Below are positions 1-6,469 of a DNA stretch of 10,529 bases, piece by piece. Location: contig CAZNTU010000195.1 of NCBI GenBank assembly GCA_964575975.1, positions 1 to 10,529 of the forward strand, written 5' to 3'. This stretch comes from G963674505 sp964575975. GTDB taxonomy: Bacteria; Desulfobacterota; Desulfobacteria; Desulfobacterales; SKZT01. Made by a program: the position numbers and the translations under genes. Below the pieces are notes generated by a model that did not search any database, was not told where the DNA came from, and saw only the letters and a list, made by a program, of their open reading frames with translations. Numbering within the stretch: the stretch's first letter is position 1; each line of letters begins with the position of its first letter.

Positions 1-1
1 C

Positions 2-614
2 AAGATCGTCGTCGCCATTGTAATCACCTCCGCAAACGTTTCGGACAAGAATTTGTTGCTGACCACGGTGCGCCAAGCCGTGACGATTCCGGGACCCGGC
101 GCAATCAAGACGCTGGTGTTCGACAAAGGCTGCTGGGACGGCGCGACGATGTGGAAGCTCAAGAACAATTACGGCATTGACTTCGCGGTTCCGGCGAAAG
201 CCAACTTGAACGCCGCGAAAAGACTGAAAAGTCAAGAAAGGGAAGAATACTTCGACAAGATAAGGAAAGGTTTGCCGATCAAGTTCGAAAAGTCCGTGGA
301 GGACGCGCCGAACTACGAAGGAAAGCTCCGGGCGATTGTAGTAAAAGACCCGAAGGCAAAAAAGAAGAGGAAAGGCAAACAGCCGGTCCATGTCTACCCG
401 GCTTCCTTGTTGCGGGACAGCTCCGTAGCCATATACTTCGAGCATGCCTGCGTGATTGTGTACCGCGAGGATTGCTTCGGGATTTTCGATGTCAGAGAAT
501 ACACCGACATCATATGTTCCGCGGAGCTTGAACCTCCTTAAAAGAAACAAAGGCGGCCTGGTTGCTTTGTTGAACTGTTTTTTTGACGCATTAAACGAGT
601 TTCAAAATTTCTGA
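2..614 (+). pseudogene. DDE transposase remnant (IS4-like), 5'-truncated and frameshifted
   Basis: This is the C-terminal part of a DDE-type transposase. The reading frame is open from the window edge at position 2, so the TTG at 53 is not a true start. Visible motifs are an N-terminal strand VVAIVITSANVSDK, then LVFDKGCWDG (likely the second catalytic Asp of the RNase H fold) and YGIDFAVPAK, typical of IS4-superfamily transposases. The frame stops at 541. The next frame continues with RSLNLLKRNKGGLVALL and ends FFDALNEFQNF before a TGA at 612-614, which reads like the native C-terminus. The phase change lies at about 515-526. I could not find the region holding the third catalytic acid, so an internal deletion is possible as well. 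The gene is almost certainly inactive. The family assignment is by resemblance only. Confidence 0.75.
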
Positions 615-639
615 AGTATTGATTTTATAGGAGAACAGC

Positions 640-2475
640 ATGAGCGGTAACAACGGCATGACTCGAAGGAATTTTTTAAAATCGGCCGGGGCGGGATTGT
701 TCCTGGTCGGCCTGCACTGGACTGTCCCCCTGCCCGCCTGGGCAAGGACGGCGACCGCCGGAATCGAGGAAGCAGGCTTCAAGAATCGCTACGATCTGAC
801 CATCGCGTATTCGCCGATCCTAATAGACGGGCGCGAAGGCAAGGCCACCGCGATAAACGGGTCGGTCCCCGGTCCGCTTATCCATCTGCGGGAAGGCGAG
901 GACGTAACGCTGAACGTCGCCAACGAACTTATGGACGTCGAGCACGCCTCAATCCACTGGCACGGGCTGCTGGTGCCTTTCAGGATGGACGGGGTGCCGG
1001 GAGTGAACTTCGACGGCATCCGGCCGGGCGAGACGTACGAATACCGCTTCCGCGTCAAACAGGCGGGCACCTATTGGTATCACAGCCACTCTGCTTTCCA
1101 GGAACAGACCGGCGCCTACGGCCCCTTGATCATCGATCCGAAGGACGGCGAACCGTTCGAATACGACCGCGAGCACGTCGTGGTGCTCTCGGACTGGACT
1201 TTCGAAAAGCCGGAAACGGTCTTCAGAAAGCTCAAGCTGGCGGGCGACTACTACAATTTCCAGAGGCTGACCGTCGTGGATTTTTTCAACGATATCGGGG
1301 AACGCGGCTTTGCGAACGCGGTCTCCGAACGATCGGCCTGGGGAAGGATGCGGATGAGTCCGGTCGATTTGGCGGACGTGACGGGCTACACCTACACGTA
1401 CCTGATGAACGGCCATTCGCCCGGCATGAACTGGACTGCGCTCTTCGATCCAGGGGAAACCGTGAGGCTTCGCTTCATCAACGCCTCCACCATGTCCATC
1501 ATGGACGTTCGCATACCCGGCATGGACATGGACGTGGTCATGGTCGACGGCATGGCGGTGCGGCCGGTATCCGTCCACGAATTCCGGATCGGAGTCGCGG
1601 AAACCTACGACGTGCTGATACGGCCGCAAGAGGACCGGGCGTTCACGATATTCGCGGAGTCCCTGGACCGGAGCGGCTACGCGCGCGGAACCCTTTCGCC
1701 TGAACCGGGCATGGAGGCTCCCGTGCCGAAGCTCCGTCCCCGCCCCGTGAGGACCCTGGAGGACATCGGCATGGAAGGGATGGCTGGCGGTCTCTTCGGC
1801 GGAAACCATGGCCATATGGGGCATGGGGATATGGGACACGGAGACACGAAGGGAAGGGACACGGAGACACGGAGGGAAGGGACACGGAGACACGGAGGCA
1901 TGGGGCACGGAGGCGAAGAGCGCACGCGCGACCCGCGCATACCCGGTCCGAACGGTCCGGTCCCGTTCGAACCCGAAAAGGGAAATCCGAACGTCGATAT
2001 GGTTGTCCCGAACCCGAAATATCGGCTGGACGAACCGGGAATCGGACTCGGCGGCGACGGATGGCGGGTCCTCGCCTACGACGACTTGGTCTCGGTCGAG
2101 CCCCAGCCCTATTCCGAGGTCGTCGACAGGGAAATGACCGTCAACATCACCGGAAACATGGAAAGATACATGTTCTCGTTCGACGGGAAGCAGTCCCGCG
2201 AACATCCGGGGCCATATTTCTTCCGCCACGACGAGCGGTTGCGCCTGTTTCTGGTCAACCACACCATGATGGAACATCCTATCCACATCCACGGCATGTG
2301 GATGCAGCTCGAAAACGGGGCCGACAAGCTTCCGTTCAAACACACTGTTTTGGTCAAACCCGGCGAGGCGCTTTCCGTCCTGATCACGCCGGTCGAAAAG
2401 GGCGACTGGGCCTTCCATTGCCACCTGCTCTACCACATGGAGGCGGGAATGGCCCTGGTCGTGCGGGTTGTTTGA
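640..2475 (+). CDS. copA: CopA-family copper-resistance multicopper oxidase (Tat-exported)
   Basis: Periplasmic multicopper oxidase of the CopA/PcoA type, expected to oxidise Cu(I) and bind copper. It has 611 residues, the usual size. A twin-arginine signal TRRNFLK (residues 8-14) is followed by a hydrophobic stretch ending at about residue 36. Copper ligands are visible: HWHG at 106-109, HSH at 148-150, HPIHIHG at 546-552, and HCHLLYHMEAGM at 593-604 with the type 1 Cys594, His599 and axial Met604. Residues 388-425 form a Met/His/Gly-rich loop (GHMGHGDMGHGD) typical of CopA, here interrupted by a 23-codon repeat insertion. The ATG at 640 is chosen because AGGAG lies 6 nt upstream (629-633); the ATG at 658 has no such site but would keep the Tat motif. 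copB follows after 14 nt. The start lies 25 nt after the stop of the transposase remnant, leaving little room for a promoter of its own. Confidence 0.95.
   Translation: MSGNNGMTRRNFLKSAGAGLFLVGLHWTVPLPAWARTATAGIEEAGFKNRYDLTIAYSPILIDGREGKATAINGSVPGPLIHLREGEDVTLNVANELMDVEHASIHWHGLLVPFRMDGVPGVNFDGIRPGETYEYRFRVKQAGTYWYHSHSAFQEQTGAYGPLIIDPKDGEPFEYDREHVVVLSDWTFEKPETVFRKLKLAGDYYNFQRLTVVDFFNDIGERGFANAVSERSAWGRMRMSPVDLADVTGYTYTYLMNGHSPGMNWTALFDPGETVRLRFINASTMSIMDVRIPGMDMDVVMVDGMAVRPVSVHEFRIGVAETYDVLIRPQEDRAFTIFAESLDRSGYARGTLSPEPGMEAPVPKLRPRPVRTLEDIGMEGMAGGLFGGNHGHMGHGDMGHGDTKGRDTETRREGTRRHGGMGHGGEERTRDPRIPGPNGPVPFEPEKGNPNVDMVVPNPKYRLDEPGIGLGGDGWRVLAYDDLVSVEPQPYSEVVDREMTVNITGNMERYMFSFDGKQSREHPGPYFFRHDERLRLFLVNHTMMEHPIHIHGMWMQLENGADKLPFKHTVLVKPGEALSVLITPVEKGDWAFHCHLLYHMEAGMALVVRVV
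1833..1901 (+). repeat. Three tandem copies of a 23-bp repeat inside copA
   Basis: Three near-identical 23-nt units lie at 1833-1855, 1856-1878 and 1879-1901, each beginning GGGACACGGAGACACG. Copies 1 and 2 differ at one base; copy 3 changes in its last bases, and a partial relic (GGGGCACGGAGG) follows. Because 23 is not a multiple of three, each copy is read in a different phase, while three copies (69 nt) restore the frame. The translation is a polar Arg/Thr/Glu stretch (residues 403-420) in the Met/His-rich loop, flanked by GHGD and GGMGHG. The antisense reading gives an LRVSVSPCLRVP-type peptide. I recall this as typical of spurious ORFs over dispersed repeats in other genomes, but could not check it here. 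Confidence 0.9.
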
Positions 2476-2489
2476 AAAGGAGACGCAAG

Positions 2490-3410
2490 ATGAATTATTG
2501 CACGGCGCTGACGGTCTGTTTTTATTTTCTGCTCATGCCGGGCGCGGTAGCGGCCGGCGAAGTTTTTTCGACCAATACGGAGAAGCACGCGCATCCCCCG
2601 GATCATAGGGAGATGGAAACCGATCATGAAAAGACGGAACACGGTCATACGGATACGGAGCATGACCGTATGAAGATGGAACACGTCCCGGAGGTGGTCG
2701 AGGGTATCGAAAAATATGAAGTGGGCGACCGGGAAGTTACGCACGAAAGCTTCGGTGCCCAAATGATCCACCCACCCGGGATTTTGGCCTCCTTTCTGGG
2801 GGATCGCCTGGAATACCGGACGAGAGACGGGGACCCCGCCCTTTCGTGGGATGTCCAAGCCTGGGCCGGCGGGGATTTTCACAAGGTTTGGCTGAAAAGC
2901 GAGGGAACATTGTCTATCGACGACGAAGAGTTCGAGGAGGCCCGGGCCGAGCTGTTTTACAGCCGAAACGTCGGCCCGTTCTGGGATTTGCAGGTTGGAG
3001 TCCGGCACGACTTCGACCCTTCCCCCGGCCGGACGTTCGCGGCCTTTGGCGTCCAGGGGCTCGCTCCGCTTTGGTTCGAGATCGACGCGACCGCCTACTT
3101 AAGCGAAGACGGCGATCTGTCGGCGATACTGGAAGCCGAATACGACCTGTTTCTAAGCCAGAGACTGGTCCTGCAGCCTCGTTTCGAGACAAGCGCGGCC
3201 CTGCAGGAAGTCGAGGAATACGGCGTCGGGCAAGGAATCAACGAGGTCGAACTGGGCCTGCGGCTGCGCTACGAAGTCAAACGGGAATTCGCTCCTTACG
3301 TCGGGATCTCGTGGAACCGTAAAATCGGCGAAACCGAGAACCTTGCGGAAGAAGAAGGCGAGGACATCGACGAGTTTTCCGTCGTGGTCGGGCTCAAGAC
3401 TTGGTTCTAG
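2490..3410 (+). CDS. copB: CopB copper-resistance outer-membrane protein
   Basis: CopB/PcoB-family protein, predicted outer-membrane beta-barrel with an N-terminal metal-binding segment. It has 306 residues. A signal peptide covers about residues 1-22 (hydrophobic core ending PGAVAA). Residues 30-70 are rich in His, Met, Glu and Asp (KHAHPPDHREMETDHEK, TEHGHTDTEHDRMKMEH), suited to copper binding. The rest alternates short amphipathic strands and acidic turns and ends VVVGLKTWF, an aromatic C-terminus expected for barrel assembly. The ATG at 2490 has AAGGAG at 2477-2482 with 7-nt spacing and gives a proper signal peptide; the frame is open further upstream inside copA, but that part is not a plausible protein. 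It lies 14 nt after copA, so it is co-transcribed. No terminator is visible before the IS1 remnant 41 nt downstream. Confidence 0.92.
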   Translation: MNYCTALTVCFYFLLMPGAVAAGEVFSTNTEKHAHPPDHREMETDHEKTEHGHTDTEHDRMKMEHVPEVVEGIEKYEVGDREVTHESFGAQMIHPPGILASFLGDRLEYRTRDGDPALSWDVQAWAGGDFHKVWLKSEGTLSIDDEEFEEARAELFYSRNVGPFWDLQVGVRHDFDPSPGRTFAAFGVQGLAPLWFEIDATAYLSEDGDLSAILEAEYDLFLSQRLVLQPRFETSAALQEVEEYGVGQGINEVELGLRLRYEVKREFAPYVGISWNRKIGETENLAEEEGEDIDEFSVVVGLKTWF

Positions 3411-3451
3411 AACTCGGAACAAAGAGGATGCATAGGAAACGACGAAATGAA

Positions 3452-4149
3452 GGTGGTGCTTAATATGTAGTGATGCCTCCCAATTTCGGAGCCATATGCG
3501 AATTGTAATGATGCACGAAATTCCAAATCGCGCCTATGTGATTTTCCAGCTTTTTTGAAAAAGACAATGTTTTTCTCACCAATCTACTGACACGTTGCCT
3601 CAATGTAAGGTTGAAACGTTCGATATGGTTGGTTTTTCCGCTTTCCTTCCCGACGGCCTCGTGTCTTTTAGACGGCAGTATTTTTTCGTAGGCGGACTAT
3701 CGTCAATCGGCCTTATTTTTACCGTTTCGATCTTTTTCGGCAGCTTTTCGTATTTCCTGTTGACGTATTTCCGGAGCCAAGGCTCCGGGATTCCCGTCGC
3801 CCTCGATATTCCGGCGATCGGAAGCTTTTCCGGAAGAAGCCTGTCGACCAGTTCCCATTCTTCCTGGCTGATCGTTTTCTTCGTCGGGTTCTCGACGAAT
3901 TGCCGATCGCAAACCTTGCACGCGTATTTTTGTTTCCCGGTGTGGACGGTGCCGTTCTTGATGACGCTGGCCGAATCGCAACGCGGACATTTCATTTCGC
4001 TGCCTCCTTGAATGGTAAATTTACGTTCCATTAAAAAAAGGTAACAAGGATTGCGCCCGCGTCCAATGTGTTTCGCCACTACGTCTTGTGGACTACCTTC
4101 GTTTTCTCTCATAGCCTCGTTTGTCGAAATTGCCCCGCGTTGCACCCCC
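3452..4149 (-). mobile_element. Decayed IS1-family insertion sequence with internal deletion
   Basis: The limits are set by short imperfect ends. The + strand at 3451-3459 reads AGGTGGTGC and the - strand from 4150 reads AGGGGGTGC, 8 of 9 identical. GGTGGTGC also resembles the known IS1 terminus GGTGATGC. The element would be about 698 bp and carries one broken transposase gene on the - strand. I compared roughly 10 bp on each flank and saw no target-site duplication, so the ends are approximate or one has drifted. It separates the copper genes from the phosphonate operon. Confidence 0.6.
3460..3995 (-). pseudogene. IS1-family transposase, internally deleted and frameshifted
   Basis: On the - strand the ATG at 3995-3993 is preceded by GGAGG and opens with MKCPRCDSASVIKNG and CKVCDRQF, the zinc-finger N-terminus of InsA-type IS1 proteins. 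A helix-turn-helix-like region (about residues 40-75) follows. The frame then runs on to a stop at 3600 without sense. A second frame on the same strand holds the conserved InsB C-terminus: SAYEKILPSKRHEAVGKESG, ERFNLTLRQRVSRLVRK, LENHIGAIWNFVHHYN, ending at TAA 3462-3460. The catalytic core expected between them, including the DELWSFV-type segment, is absent. A deletion of roughly 50-60 codons therefore lies near 3700, together with a phase change. A start at 4145 would add an unconvincing N-terminal extension. The gene cannot make an active transposase. Confidence 0.88.
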
Positions 4150-4169
4150 TCCTAATCCATTTCTATAAT
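4140..4169 (+). promoter_or_regulatory. Candidate sigma-70 promoter at the IS1 end, facing the phosphonate operon
   Basis: TTGCAC (4140-4145) and a perfect TATAAT (4164-4169) are separated by 18 nt, predicting a start near 4176 and a leader of about 147 nt before the binding-protein ATG at 4323. The -35 falls inside the terminal bases of the IS1 remnant and the -10 lies outside it, the arrangement of an IS-hybrid promoter. The -35 matches consensus only at TTG. This is inference from sequence pattern alone. Confidence 0.45.
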
Positions 4170-4246
4170 TCCCTTAATCAAAACCAAACACGAAAAACGG
4201 TATAAGCTCGAATTCCGAGAATGTTGGCGGAGAGGAACGTGTTTAA

Positions 4247-4270
4247 TTTTTCGATTTCAAAATCGAAAAA
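4247..4270 (+). promoter_or_regulatory. Perfect 10-bp stem-loop in the leader of the phosphonate operon
   Basis: TTTTTCGATT (4247-4256) and AATCGAAAAA (4261-4270) are exact inverted repeats around a 4-nt loop, 53 nt before the first ATG. No U-tract follows it in either direction, so it is not a standard terminator. It could be an operator for a dimeric regulator, an mRNA-stabilising hairpin, or a chance AT-rich palindrome. The rest of 4150-4322 holds no gene that I can support. Confidence 0.4.
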
Positions 4271-4322
4271 ATCCAGAAAACGAATGTTCGATCGAGATTT
4301 CCCAAACCGAAAAGGAGGAAAA

Positions 4323-5354
4323 ATGAAAAAAATCTTCAAGTTGCTTGCCGGCGTTTTCGCCGCCGTAGTGCTTTCGTTCGTTGTGTCAGGGGTATCGTCG
4401 GCGGGAGAGCTGACCGTGTACACGGCTTTGGAGGACGACGAGCTTGCCGTTTACATCCCGGCGTTCGAGAAGGCGCACCCGGACATCAAGCTGAACATCG
4501 TCCGCGACTCCACCGGAATCGTGACCGCCAAGCTTCTGGCCGAAAAGGACAATCCCGTGGCGGACGTCGTTTGGGGAACGGCGGCGACCAGTCTTCTCGT
4601 TTGCGACGACCTGGGCATGCTGGCGGGATACAACCCGGCGGGCGTCGAAAAGGTCAAGAAGAACATGAAGGACGCGAAAAACGATCCGGTCCACTGGGTC
4701 GGCATCAAGGCTTGGGTAACCGGAATCGTGGGAAATACCATCGAAATGAAAAACAAGGGATTGACTCTTCCAACGTCCTACGCGGATTTGATCAAGCCCG
4801 AATACAAGGGCCAACTGGTAATGCCCAATCCGGCCTCCTCCGGGACCGGCTTTCTCACCGTCTCCGCGATTCTTCAGTTGAAAGGCGAACAGGCAGGATG
4901 GGAATACCTCGACGCTCTTCACCAGAACATGGCCATGTACACCCATTCGGGATCCAAACCCGCCAAGATGGCCGGAAAAGGCGAGTTTCCCGTCGGGATT
5001 TCGTTCGCCTACCGCGGGTTCAAGCAAAAGAGCGGCGGAGAGCCGGTCGAAGTGGCGTTCCCCTCCGAAGGCTCCGGGTACGACGTGGAAGCCAACGCCC
5101 TGATCAAGAAGCCCCGGATCAAGGACGAGGCGAAGACCTTCCTGGATTGGGCCATCGGAGACGAAGCAATGGCCATGTACGCGAAGGTTTATCCCATTGT
5201 GGCCACCGACATCAAAGTGGAAGCCCCCGAAGGATGGCCGGCCGATCCCATGTCGGTTCTGATCGACAACGACCTGATCTGGGCCGCCAAGAATCGCCAG
5301 AGAATTCTGGACGAATGGACGAAACGCTACGACCAGAAGAGCGAAGCCAAATGA
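4323..5354 (+). CDS. phnS2: Periplasmic substrate-binding protein of a 2-aminoethylphosphonate-type ABC transporter
   Basis: A 343-residue periplasmic binding protein of the large Fe(3+)/polyamine/phosphonate cluster. The signal peptide spans residues 1-27 (KK, hydrophobic core, then VSSA before GELTVYTALEDDE). Matching family features include TVYTALEDDEL, ADVVWGTAAT, the PASSGTGFLTV region and a C-terminal helix QRILDEWTKRYDQK. I see no paired tyrosines as in ferric-binding FbpA. With phnX and a PbfA-like gene downstream, the substrate is probably 2-aminoethylphosphonate or a relative, as in the PhnS2/PhnT2/PhnU2 family. The ATG at 4323 is chosen for AAAGGAGG at 4311-4318 and because it opens directly on the signal peptide; the in-frame ATG at 4221 would bury it. 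The stop overlaps the ATPase start (ATGA). The exact ligand is inferred from context. Confidence 0.88.
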   Translation: MKKIFKLLAGVFAAVVLSFVVSGVSSAGELTVYTALEDDELAVYIPAFEKAHPDIKLNIVRDSTGIVTAKLLAEKDNPVADVVWGTAATSLLVCDDLGMLAGYNPAGVEKVKKNMKDAKNDPVHWVGIKAWVTGIVGNTIEMKNKGLTLPTSYADLIKPEYKGQLVMPNPASSGTGFLTVSAILQLKGEQAGWEYLDALHQNMAMYTHSGSKPAKMAGKGEFPVGISFAYRGFKQKSGGEPVEVAFPSEGSGYDVEANALIKKPRIKDEAKTFLDWAIGDEAMAMYAKVYPIVATDIKVEAPEGWPADPMSVLIDNDLIWAAKNRQRILDEWTKRYDQKSEAK

Positions 5355-6463
5355 ATTCGGAAAAAGATTCCAAAAAGCGGGAATATTTTCTGGAACTTGA
5401 AAACATCACGAAATCGTTCGGCGATTTCGTCGCCCTGAACAACATCGACATGTCGGTCGAAAAGGGCGAGTTCGTCTCGATCCTCGGGCCGAGCGGGTGC
5501 GGGAAGACGACCCTTTTGCGCGTGATCGCGGGGCTGGAGGAGCAAAACTCGGGAACGGTCCGGCTGGACGGCAGGGACGTTTCCCGGGAGCCGGTGGCGA
5601 AACGCGGCCTGGGGATCGTCTTCCAATCCTACGCCCTTTTTCCCAACATCAGTGTTCTCAATAACGTGATGTATGGAATCCGGAGAGGGTTTTCCGCCGC
5701 CAGGAAAGAGCGGGCCATGAAAATGCTCGAGCTTGTCGGCTTGGCAGACCAGGCGTCGAAATACCCGGCGCAGCTCTCCGGAGGGCAGCAACAGCGGGTG
5801 GCGCTGGCCAGAGCGCTGGCACCGAAACCGTCGCTGCTTCTGCTGGACGAACCCCTGTCCGCCCTGGACGCCCGCGTGCGGGTACGGCTTCGGATCGAGA
5901 TACGCCGCATCCAGGAAAGACTCGGCGTCACGACCATCATGGTCACCCACGACCAGGAGGAGGCCCTCACCATGGCCGACCGCGTCGTGGTCATCAAGGA
6001 CGGCGTTCTGATGCAATACGCCTCGCCGCACAAACTCTACAAAACCCCCGGCAACTCTTTCGTCGCCGGGTTCATCGGATCGATGAACTTTCTGTCCGAC
6101 TGCCGGGCCACGGGTCCCGATTCCGTCATGCTGGGCCGGTACTTGCTCAGGACCGCGCCCTCGGCCGCCGCGAACCACCAGGGAAGAAACGTCAGGCTGG
6201 CCGTTCGTCCCGAAGACATCCGCGTGCATCGCAACGGGAACAACGGAAAGGAGAACGTGGTCAAGACGAAAATCAACGACATCGAATTCAGGGGATCGCT
6301 CTACCGAATCTATCTTCAGATGCTTCACGAAGCGGGCGGTTCGAGCGACCAAACCCTCGAGATGGACTTGCAGTCCGAGGCCGTGGAGGAGATGGGGCTT
6401 GCCGAGGAAATGGAGGTCCCCGTTTATTTCCCCCCCGAGAAGCTCTTGCTTTTCAGGGAATAG
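5351..6463 (+). CDS. phnT2: ABC transporter ATP-binding protein (2-aminoethylphosphonate type)
   Basis: Cytoplasmic ATPase driving phosphonate import, 370 residues, the size of the PotA/FbpC/PhnT2 group. Visible motifs: Walker A GPSGCGKT (46-53), Q-loop near FQSYALFP (91-98), signature LSGGQ (142-146), Walker B LLLLDE (162-167), D-loop SALD (170-173) and switch His200 in VTHDQEEA. The C-terminal part from about residue 243 (GSMNFL, then VRPEDI at 286-291, ending PPEKLLLFRE) fits a TOBE-type regulatory domain. All catalytic residues are present. The ATG at 5351 overlaps the preceding TGA by the ATGA quartet, so the two are probably translationally coupled; a much longer in-frame extension upstream is just the binding-protein gene read out of frame. 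The permease follows after 6 nt. Confidence 0.95.
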   Translation: MNSEKDSKKREYFLELENITKSFGDFVALNNIDMSVEKGEFVSILGPSGCGKTTLLRVIAGLEEQNSGTVRLDGRDVSREPVAKRGLGIVFQSYALFPNISVLNNVMYGIRRGFSAARKERAMKMLELVGLADQASKYPAQLSGGQQQRVALARALAPKPSLLLLDEPLSALDARVRVRLRIEIRRIQERLGVTTIMVTHDQEEALTMADRVVVIKDGVLMQYASPHKLYKTPGNSFVAGFIGSMNFLSDCRATGPDSVMLGRYLLRTAPSAAANHQGRNVRLAVRPEDIRVHRNGNNGKENVVKTKINDIEFRGSLYRIYLQMLHEAGGSSDQTLEMDLQSEAVEEMGLAEEMEVPVYFPPEKLLLFRE

Positions 6464-6469
6464 AAAATC

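Noticed and set aside
949..2436. Long - strand open frame opposite copA
   Set aside because: Shadow of copA; low-complexity His/Arg/Val composition and no recognisable domain or ribosome binding site.
3552..3577. T- and A-rich hairpin-like stretch as a terminator after copB
   Set aside because: It lies within the conserved C-terminal coding part of the IS1 transposase, and the pairing is short and lacks a GC stem.
3595..4011. + strand open frame across the IS1 remnant
   Set aside because: It is the complement of the IS1 transposase, which is recognisable on the - strand by its zinc-finger and C-terminal signatures.
4221..4322. N-terminal extension of the binding protein from an ATG at 4221
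   Set aside because: It would place about 34 charged residues before a clear signal peptide; AAAGGAGG sits correctly before the ATG at 4323.
4323..5354. Ferric iron-binding protein (FbpA-like) as the identity of the binding protein
   Set aside because: No tyrosine pair of the FbpA type was found, and the operon continues with phosphonate-degrading enzymes.
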